Shown: positions 9,409-17,795, counted from the first letter of the stretch. The stretch is 64,000 bases of DNA from Streptomyces althioticus (GCA_014649355.1 BMSW01000008.1:62001-126000), one strand, 5' to 3'. Numbers and translations are program-made. Notes: generated from the letters alone by a model not told the origin.

Positions 9409-10299
9409 TCAGACCTGCGCGCCGGACAGCCGCTCGACGGCCCGCAGCAGCGCGGAGTGGTCGAGCCCGCCGTCGCCCTGGGCACGCAGGCTCGCCACCA
9501 GCTGGGCGACCACGGCGCCGACGGGCAGCGCGGCGCCCACGGTGCGGGCGGCGTCGGTGACGATGCCCATGTCCTTGTGGTGCAGGTCGATCCGGAAGCC
9601 CGGCCGGAAGTCCCGGCTCAGGAAGTTGTCCTTCTTGCGGGCCAGCACGGTCGAGCCGGCCAGCCCGCCGCCCAGGACGTCCAGCGCGGCCGCGAGGTCG
9701 ACGCCGGACTTCTCCAGGAAGACCACGGCCTCCGCGCAGGCCTGGATGTTCACGGCGACGATCAGCTGGTTGGCGGCCTTCACCGTCTGCCCGGAGCCGT
9801 GCGGACCGCACCGCACGATCGTCTTCCCCAGCGCCTCGAACAAGGGCTTCGCCTCGTCGAAGTCGGCCTGGTCACCGCCCACCATGATGGACAGCACCGC
9901 CTCGATCGCCCCGGCCTCACCGCCGGACACGGGCGCGTCGAGCACCCGGACGCCCTTGTCCTTCGCGGCGGCGGCCAGGTCGACGGAGGTCTGCGGGGTG
10001 ATCGAGGACATGTCGATCAGCAGGGCGCCGCGCCGGGCGTTCTCCAGGATGCCGTCGGGGCCGTACGCGACGGCCTCGACCTGCGGGGAGGCGGGGACCA
10101 TCGTGACGATCACGTCGGCGTCCCGCACCGCCTCGGCGACGGAGGAGGCCGCGGTGCCGCCCGCGGCGGACAGCCGGTCCAGCTTGTCCCGCTCGAGGGT
10201 GTAACCGGTGACGTCGTAGCCCGCCTTGACCAGGTTCTCGGACATGGGGGAGCCCATGATGCCGAGGCCGATCCAGGCGACCTTGGGAAGGGTGCTCAT
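9409..10299 (-). CDS. glxR: Tartronate semialdehyde reductase (2-hydroxy-3-oxopropionate reductase)
   Basis: 296 aa, normal for the beta-hydroxyacid dehydrogenase family. The N-terminal Rossmann motif is GLGIMGSPMSENLVKAGYDV. DAPVSGGEAGA is the substrate-binding signature, and the catalytic lysine is in GSGQTVKAANQ (K174). It reduces the product of Gcl to D-glycerate with NAD(P)H. It lies 56 bp downstream of hyi on the same strand, so both are read from the hyi promoter, and Gcl, Hyi and GlxR form the glycerate route from glyoxylate. Confidence 0.95.
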   Translation of the reverse strand: MSTLPKVAWIGLGIMGSPMSENLVKAGYDVTGYTLERDKLDRLSAAGGTAASSVAEAVRDADVIVTMVPASPQVEAVAYGPDGILENARRGALLIDMSSITPQTSVDLAAAAKDKGVRVLDAPVSGGEAGAIEAVLSIMVGGDQADFDEAKPLFEALGKTIVRCGPHGSGQTVKAANQLIVAVNIQACAEAVVFLEKSGVDLAAALDVLGGGLAGSTVLARKKDNFLSRDFRPGFRIDLHHKDMGIVTDAARTVGAALPVGAVVAQLVASLRAQGDGGLDHSALLRAVERLSGAQV

Positions 10300-10355
10300 G
10301 AGGGTGCCTCTCGGTACGACTCGGTACGTGCAGATACGTCTGGGGAGGAAGTGCG

Positions 10356-11186
10356 TCAGCGCGCCTCGCGCGGCAGCCAGTCGAAGGCCTCCGCGCTCGG
10401 GCGGTCGCCCGGCTTGTACTCGAGACCGACCCGGCCGTCGTAACCGGCCTTCCGCAGCCGGTCCAGCAGGTCCTCCAGCGGGAGCGACCCGGTGCCGGGC
10501 GCGCCGCGTCCGGGGCTGTCGGCGATCTGCACGTGCCCGGTCCGGCCGGCGTACCGGTCGATGACCGCCGGCAGGTCCTCGCCGTTCATGGCCAGGTGGT
10601 ACAGGTCCATCAGGAAGCGCGCGTTGTCCAGCCCGGTGGCCGTGTTGAGCCGGTCGACGACGCCGACGGCGGCCGGCGCCGACACCAGCGGGTAGTGCGG
10701 CGACTCGGGCCGGTTCAGCGCCTCGACCAGCAGCACGGCGCCGATCCGGTCGGCGGCCCGCGCGGCGAGGACGAGGTTCTCCAGCGCGAGCGCGTCCTGC
10801 TCGGCCGGGTCCACGCCGTCCACCCGGTTGCCGTACAGCGCGTTCAGCGCGCGGCAGCCGAGCGACTCGGCGAAACCGGCCGCGACCTCGACGTTCGCCC
10901 GGAACCGCTCCGACTCCTCGCCCGGCACGGACAGGGCGCCGCGGTCGGGTCCCGGCAGCTGCCCGGCGTAGAAGTTCAGGCCGGTGAGCCGGACGCCCGC
11001 GTCCTCGATCGCCGTGCGCAGCGCGTCGAGCTCGGATCGCGGAGGCACGGGCGAGTCGACCCACGGCCACCACAGCTCGACCGCGCCGAAACCGGCCTCG
11101 GCGGCGGCCGCCGGGCGCTCCAGGAGCGGGAGCTCGGTGAAGAGGATCGACAGGTTGACGGTGAAGCGCTGGTCGGCGAATCCCAT
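10356..11186 (-). CDS. hyi: Hydroxypyruvate isomerase
   Basis: 276 aa. A TIM-barrel sugar isomerase-like enzyme (AP endonuclease 2 family) that interconverts hydroxypyruvate and tartronate semialdehyde. Visible parts are FGAVELWWPW, LVEALNRPES, FLMDLYHLAMNGEDL and the C-terminal GLEYKPGDRP with a conserved Glu. I chose ATG 11186 (MGFADQRF), which has GGGAG upstream; an upstream in-frame extension would run through the operator and is rejected. It is the first gene of hyi-glxR, controlled by the two 15-bp boxes at 11215-11250. Confidence 0.95.
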   Translation of the reverse strand: MGFADQRFTVNLSILFTELPLLERPAAAAEAGFGAVELWWPWVDSPVPPRSELDALRTAIEDAGVRLTGLNFYAGQLPGPDRGALSVPGEESERFRANVEVAAGFAESLGCRALNALYGNRVDGVDPAEQDALALENLVLAARAADRIGAVLLVEALNRPESPHYPLVSAPAAVGVVDRLNTATGLDNARFLMDLYHLAMNGEDLPAVIDRYAGRTGHVQIADSPGRGAPGTGSLPLEDLLDRLRKAGYDGRVGLEYKPGDRPSAEAFDWLPREAR

Positions 11187-11214
11187 CGGGCCGCGCTCCC
11201 TTCGCACTCGTGTT

Positions 11215-11250
11215 TTCCGTATAGCGGAATAAGATTTCTGCTTACTGGAA
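11215..11250 (-). promoter_or_regulatory. Tandem 15-bp operator upstream of hyi (candidate AllR boxes)
   Basis: Read on the minus strand the boxes are TTCCAGTAAGCAGAA (11250-11236) and TTCCGCTATACGGAA (11229-11215), with starts 21 bp apart. Each differs from its gcl counterpart by only two bases, and the order relative to the gene is the same. Confidence 0.75.
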
Positions 11251-11279
11251 GACTGCCCGCACCGGTGAAGGGCTGTCAA
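11250..11279 (-). promoter_or_regulatory. Candidate hyi promoter
   Basis: On the minus strand TTGACA (11279-11274) is followed after 18 bp by CAGTCT (11255-11250), directly abutting the first operator box. The -35 is perfect; the -10 is poor. Confidence 0.45.
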
Positions 11280-11299
11280 GAGGTCGGTAGGTTGGCCCC

Positions 11300-11551
11300 G
11301 TGCGATTGCGAGTGGAGTTCACGACCGAGCCCTTCGACCTCGACGAGGCGCCCGAGCACGCCGTCGTGGCGCGCGAGGTCATCGAGACGGCGGAGCTGGA
11401 CGAGGTGGACGTCGGGCCGTTCGGCAACACCGCCGAGGGTGGCGCCGACGCGGTGCTGGGCGCCGTGGACGCCCTGCTGCGCCGCACCCTGACCGCCGGC
11501 GCCACCCGCGTCTCCCTCCAGATCAACGTGGTCGAGGAGGGCGACCGGTGA
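11300..11551 (+). CDS. Small YkoF/MTH1187-like (thiamine-binding fold) protein
   Basis: 83 aa from GTG. The predicted pattern is beta (RLRVEFTTEPF), helix (EHAVVAREVIETAEL), beta (DEVDVGPFGNTAEGGAD), helix (AVLGAVDALLRRTLTAGA), beta (RVSLQINVVE). The EVGPFGTxVEG-like turn resembles small thiamine-binding YkoF/MTH1187 proteins, so a ligand-binding ferredoxin-like fold is a fair guess, though I cannot confirm it. It is divergent from hyi and its stop overlaps the start of the next gene, an HTH protein, by 4 bp. The two are probably made together and may act as sensor and regulator. Confidence 0.7.
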   Translation: MRLRVEFTTEPFDLDEAPEHAVVAREVIETAELDEVDVGPFGNTAEGGADAVLGAVDALLRRTLTAGATRVSLQINVVEEGDR

Positions 11552-11916
11552 GCGGGACCGGTCAGGGCGCCTTCGTCGCGGCCGTGAAACCGCTGGTCGA
11601 CGCGATGGGCGGGGAGATGATCCCGCCGGACGAGGCCGGCCCCGACGACGTGGTGCTCTCCTGGGAGGGCGCCGCCGCCGTCGCCGTACGGCTGCCGCAG
11701 CTCGCGGACTCCCTCGACCACATCCTGGCCGCGCTGGAGCGCCGCAGGGGTGTGCCGCTGGCGGAGCTGGACCGCAAGGCGAAGCAGGAGATCGTGCGCA
11801 GTCTGGAGGCGCGCGGGGCGTTCGCCGTGCGGCACGGGGTGGAGACGGTGGCGAGCGCGCTCGGCGTCAGCCGCTTCACCGTCTACAACTACCTCAACCG
11901 CGAGAAGGGCGCCTGA
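11548..11916 (+). CDS. HTH_22 (YheO/DauR C-terminal type) transcriptional regulator
   Basis: 122 aa from GTG overlapping the previous stop (GTGA). The last 50 residues, LDRKAKQEIVRSLEARGAFAVRHGVETVASALGVSRFTVYNYLNRE, match the HTH_22 domain of YheO/DauR regulators. Those proteins usually carry a longer N-terminal PAS-like sensor; here only about 70 residues precede the HTH. It sits between hyi and the uricase operon, and a 17-bp palindrome lies downstream at 11981-11997, so it is a candidate regulator of urate degradation. That role is inferred only from position. Confidence 0.78.
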   Translation: MSGTGQGAFVAAVKPLVDAMGGEMIPPDEAGPDDVVLSWEGAAAVAVRLPQLADSLDHILAALERRRGVPLAELDRKAKQEIVRSLEARGAFAVRHGVETVASALGVSRFTVYNYLNREKGA

Positions 11917-11980
11917 ACCGGGGCGCGGTGACCCTCACGGAGCCCGGTCCGGGCGCCTCACCCAAACGTCACACGGATTT

Positions 11981-11997
11981 TTCAACAAACTGTTGAC
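11981..11997 (+). promoter_or_regulatory. 17-bp palindrome at uraD promoter (motif B)
   Basis: TTCAACAAACTGTTGAC is an imperfect palindrome overlapping the -35 of the uraD operon. Close relatives lie upstream of aceB (60708-60724) and allB (63012-63028). It differs from the TTCYG-N5-YGGAA boxes, so a second regulator is likely. Confidence 0.65.
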
Positions 11998-12021
11998 GCG
12001 TGCTGCGTGACGGCGTTCACT
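11993..12021 (+). promoter_or_regulatory. Candidate uraD-uraH-uricase promoter
   Basis: TTGACG (11993-11998), 17-bp spacer, TTCACT (12016-12021). The -35 lies inside the motif B palindrome, so a bound repressor would block RNA polymerase. Confidence 0.5.
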
Positions 12022-12044
12022 GTCGGCACGCCCGTTCGCAGCAC

Positions 12045-12082
12045 ACGGCCGTTCGCGGCCACAGACGGCCGTTCGCGGCCAC
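12045..12082 (+). repeat. Two tandem 18-bp repeats, each a UUCG-loop hairpin, in the uraD leader
   Basis: ACGGCCGTTCGCGGCCAC occurs at 12045-12062 and again at 12065-12082, a 20-bp period. Each copy contains GGCCG-TTCG-CGGCC, a 5-bp stem with a TTCG loop, and the second ends next to the uraD Shine-Dalgarno site. It could stabilise the leader or affect translation. Confidence 0.7.
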
Positions 12083-12092
12083 GGAGGCTCCC

Positions 12093-12602
12093 GTGACGTC
12101 GACAGCAACGCCCCCGGGCCTGGCCCGGTTCAACGCCCTGGAGGAGCAGGCGGCGCACACCGCGCTCCTCGAGGCCTGCGCCTCCACCGCCTGGGTCCGG
12201 CGGCTGCTCGCCTCCCGGCCGTACGCCGACCCCGAGGCGCTGTACGCCGAGAGCGACGCCGCCATGGCGGCGCTCACCGAGGCCGACCTGGCCGAGGCGA
12301 TGGCCGGGCACCCGCCGATCGGCCGCCCCAAGCCGGGAGACCCCACCTCGGCGCGCGAACAGCGCGGCATGGCCGGGGCCACGGACGAGCTGCGCGCCGA
12401 GATGCTGGAGCTGAACCTCGCCTACCAGGAGAAGTTCGGCCACGTCTTCCTGATCTGCGCCACCGGCCGCAGCGCCGAGGAGATGCGGGACGCCGTGCGC
12501 GAGCGCCTCGGCAACCCGCCGGAGAAGGAACGCGAGATCGTCCGCACCGAACTGGGGAAGATCAACCGCATCCGGCTGACCCGACTCGTCGAAGAGGACT
12601 GA
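12093..12602 (+). CDS. uraD: OHCU decarboxylase
   Basis: 169 aa from GTG 12093, chosen because GGAGG at 12083-12087 is 5 bases upstream; the open frame before it is the untranslated leader. It converts 2-oxo-4-hydroxy-4-carboxy-5-ureidoimidazoline to (S)-allantoin. Family marks are AGHPPIGRP (the usual HPRIG active-site histidine), REQRGM in place of the more common QEQxGL, and EKFGHVFLICATGRSAEEM. It is first in an operon with uraH (6 bp later) and uricase (5 bp after that), giving all three steps from urate to allantoin in one transcript. Confidence 0.95.
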   Translation: MTSTATPPGLARFNALEEQAAHTALLEACASTAWVRRLLASRPYADPEALYAESDAAMAALTEADLAEAMAGHPPIGRPKPGDPTSAREQRGMAGATDELRAEMLELNLAYQEKFGHVFLICATGRSAEEMRDAVRERLGNPPEKEREIVRTELGKINRIRLTRLVEED

Positions 12603-12608
12603 CCTCGC

Positions 12609-13001
12609 ATGAGCACCGACACCACCGCCTCCGTGTCCACGCACATCCTGGACACCAGCGTCGGCCGCCCCGCCGAGGGCGTCGCCGTACGCCTCTCCGC
12701 CCGCCCCGGCCGGCGGGCCGCCTGGCAGGAGCTCGGCGGGTCCGCGACCGACGCGGACGGGCGGTGCAAGGACCTGCCGGCCCTGCCGGAGGGAACCACC
12801 CATGTACGGCTCGGCTTCGAGGTGGAGCCGTACTTCGAGAAGAAGAAGGCCGAGGCTCAGCAGGACGCCCCCGCGCATCGGGACAGCGGTGCCGTGTTCT
12901 TCCCCGAGGTGGCGATCACCTTCGCCGTCACGGCCGGCGAGCACTACCACGTACCGCTGCTGCTCAACCCGTTCGGCTACTCCGTTTACCGAGGGAGCTA
13001 G
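12609..13001 (+). CDS. uraH: 5-Hydroxyisourate hydrolase
   Basis: 130 aa, a transthyretin-like protein. It opens the ring of 5-hydroxyisourate to OHCU. VSTHILDTSVGRPAEGVAVRL is the N-terminal signature with the catalytic His, and the protein ends with the diagnostic YRGS. An insert around residues 78-92 (EKKKAEAQQDAPAHRDSG) is longer than in most homologues. It lies between uraD and uricase with only 6 and 5 bp gaps. Confidence 0.95.
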   Translation: MSTDTTASVSTHILDTSVGRPAEGVAVRLSARPGRRAAWQELGGSATDADGRCKDLPALPEGTTHVRLGFEVEPYFEKKKAEAQQDAPAHRDSGAVFFPEVAITFAVTAGEHYHVPLLLNPFGYSVYRGS

Positions 13002-13006
13002 CACCC

Positions 13007-13912
13007 ATGCCCACGATCCTGGGACAGAACCAGTACGGCAAGGCCGAGAACCGAGTCGTCAAGATCACGCGGGACGGCGCCACCCACCACATCAAGGACC
13101 TCAACGTCTCCGTCGCCCTCTCCGGCGACATGGACGACGTCCACTACAACGGGTCCAACGCCAACGTCCTGCCGACCGACACCACCAAGAACACGGTGTT
13201 CGCCTTCGCCAAGGAGCACGGCATCGAGTCGGCTGAGCAGTTCGGCGTCCACCTCGCCCGGCACTTCGTCACCTCGCAGGAGCCCATCCACCGGGCGCGC
13301 ATCCGCATCGAGGAGTACGCCTGGGAGCGCATCGAGGCCTCCGGCGAGGCCAGGCACTCCTTCGTCCGCAAGGGCCAGGAGACCCGCCTCACCCAGGTCA
13401 CCTACGACGGCACGAGCTGGGAGGTCGTCTCCGGCCTGAAGGACCTCACCGTCATGAACTCCACCGACTCGGAGTTCTGGGGCTACGTCAAGGACCGCTA
13501 CACCACCCTCAAGGAGGCCTACGACCGCATCCTCGCCACCTCGGTCTCCGCCCGCTGGCGCTTCAACTGGACCGACGACGCGCAGGAGATGCCCGACTGG
13601 GACGCCTCGTACGCCCGGGTCAGGCAGCACATGCTGCGGGCCTTCGCCGACACCTACTCCCTCTCGCTCCAGCAGACGCTGTACCAGATGGGCTCCCGCG
13701 TCGTCGAGGAGTGCGCCGAGGTCGACGAGATCCGCTTCTCCCTCCCCAACAGCCACCACTTCCTGGTCGACCTGGAGCCGTTCGGCCTGAAGAACGACAC
13801 CCCCGACGGAGCGGTGTACTTCGCCTCCGACCGCCCCTACGGCCTGATCGAGGCCACCGTCCTCAGGGACGGCTGCGAGGCGCGGATACCGGTGGACCTC
13901 ACCAACCTCTGA
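13007..13912 (+). CDS. pucL: Urate oxidase (uricase), cofactor-independent
   Basis: 301 aa from ATG 13007 (MPTILGQNQYGKAENRVVKI), 5 bp after the uraH stop. It oxidises urate to 5-hydroxyisourate with O2, without a cofactor. Two T-fold domains are present. The Lys of GKAENRVVKI and the Thr of LPTDTTKNTVFAFAKEHG are the catalytic pair, and FSLPNSHHFLVDLEPFG is the C-terminal signature. Length matches the family. Third gene of the urate operon. Confidence 0.96.
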   Translation: MPTILGQNQYGKAENRVVKITRDGATHHIKDLNVSVALSGDMDDVHYNGSNANVLPTDTTKNTVFAFAKEHGIESAEQFGVHLARHFVTSQEPIHRARIRIEEYAWERIEASGEARHSFVRKGQETRLTQVTYDGTSWEVVSGLKDLTVMNSTDSEFWGYVKDRYTTLKEAYDRILATSVSARWRFNWTDDAQEMPDWDASYARVRQHMLRAFADTYSLSLQQTLYQMGSRVVEECAEVDEIRFSLPNSHHFLVDLEPFGLKNDTPDGAVYFASDRPYGLIEATVLRDGCEARIPVDLTNL

Positions 13913-14030
13913 CCGCACCCCCACATCGGCACCCGTGGCCGGGTACCCGCGCCCCGCACCCGCCCGGCCACGGCACTCAAAACCCCAGGGTCCTGCCGTG
14001 CCCTCTCCCCGTACGCGAAAAGGACGCACC

Positions 14031-15410
14031 ATGGCAGCAGACCGGCGCACCGTCATCGAGAACTGTGCGATCGCCACCGTCGACGCGCACGACACCGAGC
14101 ACGCCACCGGACACCTCGTCCTCGCCGGCGACCGCATCGAGTCGCTCGGCCCCGGACCGGCCCCCGAAGGACTGGAGAACGTCGCCCGCCGGATCGACGC
14201 CACCGGCCACCTGGCGACCCCCGGACTGGTCAACACCCACCACCACTTCTACCAGTGGCTCACCCGGGGCCTGGCCACCGACCACAACCTCTTCGACTGG
14301 CTCGTCGCCCTCTACCCGACCTGGGCGCGCATCGACGAGGCGATGGTCCACGCGGCGGCCCAGGGATCGCTCGCGATGATGGCCCGCGGCGGCGTCACCA
14401 CCGCCATGGACCACCACTACGTCTTCCCGCGCGGCTCCGGCGACCTGTCCGAGGCGATCATCACCGCCGCCCGCGACATGGGCGTCCGCTTCACCCTCGC
14501 CCGCGGCTCCATGGACCGCGGCGAGTCCGACGGCGGACTGCCCCCGGACTTCGCGGTGGAGACCCTCGACGACGCGCTCGCCGCCACCGAGGAGACGGTA
14601 CGCCGCCACCACGACACCTCGCCCGGCGCGATGACCCAGGTCGCGGTCGCCCCCTGCTCCCCGTTCTCCGTCTCCACCGAACTCATGCGCCAGGGCGCCG
14701 AACTGGCCCGCCGCCTCGGCGTACGGCTGCACACCCACGGCTCGGAGACCGTGGAGGAGGAGAAGTTCTGCCACGAGCTGTTCGGCATGGGCCCGACCGA
14801 CTACTTCGCGTCCACCGGCTGGCTCGGCGACGACGTGTGGATGGCGCACTGCGTCCACATGAACGACTCCGACATCGCCGCGTTCGCCCGCACCGGCACC
14901 GGCGTCGCCCACTGCCCGTCCTCCAACGCCCGCCTCGCCGCCGGCATCGCCCGCGTCCCCGACATGCTCGCGGCCGGCGTCCCCGTCGGCCTCGGCGTGG
15001 ACGGCACCGCCTCCAACGAGTCCGGCGAACTTCACACCGAACTGCGCAACGCCCTGCTGATCAACCGCCTCGGCGCCCACCGCGAGAAGGCCCTCACCGC
15101 ACGCCAGGCCCTCCGCCTCGGCACCCACGGCGGGGCGCGCGTGCTGGGCCGGGCGGACGAGATCGGCTCCCTGGAGCCGGGCAAGCTCGCCGACCTGGTG
15201 CTCTGGCGCATGGACACCCTCGCCCACGCCTCCGTCGCCGACCCGGTCACCGCCCTGGTGTTCGGCGCCGCCGCCCCGGTCACCGCGTCCTTCGTGAACG
15301 GCCGTCAGATCGTCGAGAACGACCGGCTGCTCACCGCCGACGAGGACGCGATCGCCCGCACCACCCGCGCCGAGGCACGGCGCCTCGCCCGCGTCGCCGG
15401 GCACGCCTGA
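14031..15410 (+). CDS. 8-Oxoguanine deaminase (amidohydrolase)
   Basis: 459 aa from ATG 14031 with AAAGGAC upstream. Metal sites of the ATZ/TRZ-like amidohydrolase superfamily are clear: TPGLVNTHHHFYQW (HxH), LHTHGSETVEEE, MAHCVHMN and GLGVDGTASNESGE. The HTHGSE and LGVDGTASNES blocks fit 8-oxoguanine deaminases, which release ammonia and form urate, rather than guanine deaminase (xanthine). It stands 118 bp after uricase and ends at a strong terminator, so it may be the last gene of the urate operon. Hydroxyatrazine-type hydrolases are the alternative. Confidence 0.87.
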   Translation: MAADRRTVIENCAIATVDAHDTEHATGHLVLAGDRIESLGPGPAPEGLENVARRIDATGHLATPGLVNTHHHFYQWLTRGLATDHNLFDWLVALYPTWARIDEAMVHAAAQGSLAMMARGGVTTAMDHHYVFPRGSGDLSEAIITAARDMGVRFTLARGSMDRGESDGGLPPDFAVETLDDALAATEETVRRHHDTSPGAMTQVAVAPCSPFSVSTELMRQGAELARRLGVRLHTHGSETVEEEKFCHELFGMGPTDYFASTGWLGDDVWMAHCVHMNDSDIAAFARTGTGVAHCPSSNARLAAGIARVPDMLAAGVPVGLGVDGTASNESGELHTELRNALLINRLGAHREKALTARQALRLGTHGGARVLGRADEIGSLEPGKLADLVLWRMDTLAHASVADPVTALVFGAAAPVTASFVNGRQIVENDRLLTADEDAIARTTRAEARRLARVAGHA

Positions 15411-15420
15411 CCCCCGTACG

Positions 15421-15456
15421 TCTCCGGGCCGGGAGGGACGGCTCCCGGCCCGGAGA
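15421..15456. terminator. Strong hairpin terminator after 8-oxoguanine deaminase
   Basis: A 15-bp perfect stem TCTCCGGGCCGGGAG (15421-15435) pairs with 15442-15456 across a 6-base loop, 10 bases after the stop. A second near-perfect palindrome follows at 15458-15481. Confidence 0.85.
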
Positions 15457-15661
15457 CCGCGGACCCCGTACGGGATCCGCGGAGGCCGTCTCCGGGGCGC
15501 GCCCAGGCGCGCCCCGGGAACGGCACCCACCCCCGCTCCACCGGACGTCTCCGTCCCTCCCCACGCTCGGCCGCACTCGAGCGGGAGGTACCCCACGCCC
15601 GCCCGCACCTCCCTGACAACCACGCCGGCCTCGGCGTGCAACCGACCGGAGGAACACCGCA

Positions 15662-17053
15662 GTGGCCGACCACCCCGTAGACGAGAAGCTTCCCGCGCCG
15701 AAGATGGCGACGACCGGCCTGCAGCACGTGGCCGCCATGTACGCGGGCGTCGTCGCCCCACCCCTGATCGTCGGCGCGGCCGTCGGTCTCACCCCCGCCG
15801 AACTGACCTTCCTCACCGGCGCCTGCCTGTTCACCGCGGGCCTCGCCACGTTCCTGCAGACCGTCGGCGTCTGGAAGATCGGCGCCCGGCTGCCGTTCGT
15901 CAACGGCGTCACCTTCGCCGGCGTCGCCCCCATGACCGCGATCGTCGCCTCCACCGACGACAAGAAGGACGCCCTGCCGGTCATCTTCGGCGCGGTCATC
16001 GTCGCCGGGCTCCTCGGCTTCCTCGCCGCGCCCTTCTTCAGCAAGGCGGTCCGCTTCTTCCCGCCCGTGGTCACCGGCACCGTGATCACCCTGATAGGCG
16101 TCTCCCTGCTGCCCGTCGCCTTCGGCTGGGCGCAGGGAGCGAGCCCCGACGCCGACGACTACGGCTCGGCCGTCAACCTCGGCCTCGCCGCGATCACCCT
16201 CCTCATCGTGCTGCTGCTGCGCCGCTTCACCCGCGGCTTCGTCAAGCAGATCGCCGTGCTGCTCGGCATGGTCGCCGGCACCCTGATCGCCGTCCCGTTC
16301 GGCGTCACCGACTTCTCCCCGGTCGCCGAGGCGGACCTCGTCGGCTTCCCCACCCCGTTCCACTTCGGCGCCCCGCAGTTCCAGCTCGCCGCGATCGTCT
16401 CGCTGTGCGTGGTGATGGTCGTGTCGATGACCGAGTCGACCGCCGACATGCTGGCCCTCGGCGAGATCGTCGAGCGCCCCGCGGACGAGAGGACCATCGC
16501 GGCCGGGCTGCGCGCCGACACGCTCGGCTCGGCGCTCGCCCCGCTCTTCAACGGCTTCATGTGCAGCGCGTTCGCCCAGAACATCGGCCTCGTCGCGATG
16601 ACGCGGATCCGCAGCCGGTTCGTCGTCGCCACCGGCGGCGGCTTCCTCGTCCTCATGGGCCTGTGTCCGGTCGCCGCCTCGCTCATCGCCGTCGTGCCGC
16701 GCCCGGTCCTCGGCGGCGCCGGGGTGGTGCTCTTCGGCTCGGTCGCCGCCAGCGGCATCCAGACCCTGGCCAAGGCGGGCCTGGACCGGGACAACAACGT
16801 GCTGATCGTCGCCGTGTCCCTCGCCGTCGGCGTCATCCCGATCAGCGCGCCCGAGTTCTACCACGCGTTCCCGGAGACGGCCCGCATCGTCCTGGACTCC
16901 GGGATATCCACCGGCTGCGTGGTCGCCGTCCTGCTGAACCTCGTCTTCAACCACCTGGGCCGGGGCGGACGCGAGGCCGCCGACGTCACCCACCCGATGG
17001 AGACGGGCGAGGACCTCACCGCTCCCACGGGCAAGGCGTCGGCGGCCTCCTGA
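15662..17053 (+). CDS. NCS2 family purine (urate/xanthine) permease
   Basis: 463 aa from GTG with GGAGG upstream. A polytopic membrane protein with about 12-14 helices. KMATTGLQHVAAMYAGVVAPPLIVGAAVGL is the N-terminal helix 1 signature, and SMTESTADMLALGEI is the QEP-like binding motif of helix 8. The N-terminal LQH and the uricase neighbourhood favour urate or xanthine over uracil. It is transcribed in the same direction as the urate operon but is separated by a strong terminator, so it likely has its own promoter in the 250-bp gap. Confidence 0.93.
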   Translation: MADHPVDEKLPAPKMATTGLQHVAAMYAGVVAPPLIVGAAVGLTPAELTFLTGACLFTAGLATFLQTVGVWKIGARLPFVNGVTFAGVAPMTAIVASTDDKKDALPVIFGAVIVAGLLGFLAAPFFSKAVRFFPPVVTGTVITLIGVSLLPVAFGWAQGASPDADDYGSAVNLGLAAITLLIVLLLRRFTRGFVKQIAVLLGMVAGTLIAVPFGVTDFSPVAEADLVGFPTPFHFGAPQFQLAAIVSLCVVMVVSMTESTADMLALGEIVERPADERTIAAGLRADTLGSALAPLFNGFMCSAFAQNIGLVAMTRIRSRFVVATGGGFLVLMGLCPVAASLIAVVPRPVLGGAGVVLFGSVAASGIQTLAKAGLDRDNNVLIVAVSLAVGVIPISAPEFYHAFPETARIVLDSGISTGCVVAVLLNLVFNHLGRGGREAADVTHPMETGEDLTAPTGKASAAS

Positions 17054-17069
17054 CGGTTCGGCGGCCCGG

Positions 17070-17723
17070 TCAGGCCCGGGCCGCCGCCACCTCCGCGCGC
17101 AGCTGCGGCAGCATGTCGTGGTAGACGCCCGGGCACTCGGTCGTGCCGTAGTCCTTGTGCCCGAAGATCTGCGTGGACGCGATCCCGTACTGGTCGCAGG
17201 CGTACGCGCACAGCGCCACCAGGACGTCCCACTGCGCCTGCGGCGGCTGCGCGCCCGCGTGGTACTGGCCCTCGCAGGCGATGCCGACGGCCTGCGTGTT
17301 CTGTCCGGAGGTGTGGGCGCCGAGCACGAACGTCCGCCCGCCGGTGAGCGCCGAGAGGCTGCCGGTGCGGCCCTCGGTGATCCAGCCGCCGCGGCTCACC
17401 AGGAAGTTGTAGCCGGTGTCCACCCACCCGTTGTCGTCCATGTGCAGGTCCTGCACCCAGTGGGCGTGGGAGTGGGCCTGGGCGCGGGAGTGGTCGGTGG
17501 TGTTCGGCGACACGGTGTGGTGGACCACCAGCCGGCTGGGCCGGTACTGCAGGACGCTGACGGTCCCCTGCGGGGACCGGGCGCCCCAGACCTTCGTGCC
17601 GTCGATGTCGGGCTGCACGGCGGCGCCGCCGCGCGCGTGCGCGACGCCGGACACGGCGCCGGCGGCGAGCCCGGCCGCGCCGGCGAGCAGGAGACGGCGC
17701 CGGAAGAGGTTGCTGGAATGCAC
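17070..17723 (-). CDS. N-acetylmuramoyl-L-alanine amidase (PGRP family), exported
   Basis: 217 aa from GTG 17723; GAGGAG lies 5 bases upstream, while the GTG two codons earlier has no room for a ribosome site. The N-terminus (SSNLFRRRLLLAGAAGLAAGAVSGVAHA) has an RRR-led hydrophobic stretch ending in AHA, a Tat-type signal. The mature part has RLVVHHTVS, the zinc histidines and FGHKDYGTTECPGVYH, typical of peptidoglycan recognition/amidase_2 enzymes that cut the amide between MurNAc and L-Ala. It converges with the permease gene. Confidence 0.9.
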   Translation of the reverse strand: MHSSNLFRRRLLLAGAAGLAAGAVSGVAHARGGAAVQPDIDGTKVWGARSPQGTVSVLQYRPSRLVVHHTVSPNTTDHSRAQAHSHAHWVQDLHMDDNGWVDTGYNFLVSRGGWITEGRTGSLSALTGGRTFVLGAHTSGQNTQAVGIACEGQYHAGAQPPQAQWDVLVALCAYACDQYGIASTQIFGHKDYGTTECPGVYHDMLPQLRAEVAAARA

Positions 17724-17762
17724 GATCACTCCTCGGGAGAGGGGGTGTGGGGGGAAAACGGA

Positions 17763-17795
17763 GAGGGGCCGGCGTCCGAGGACGTCCGGCCCCTC
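17763..17795. terminator. Hairpin between lysozyme and amidase genes
   Basis: GAGGGGCCGG (17763-17772) pairs with CCGGCCCCTC (17786-17795); the inner bases can pair further. It lies just after the lysozyme stop and should end that transcript before the amidase gene. Confidence 0.75.
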
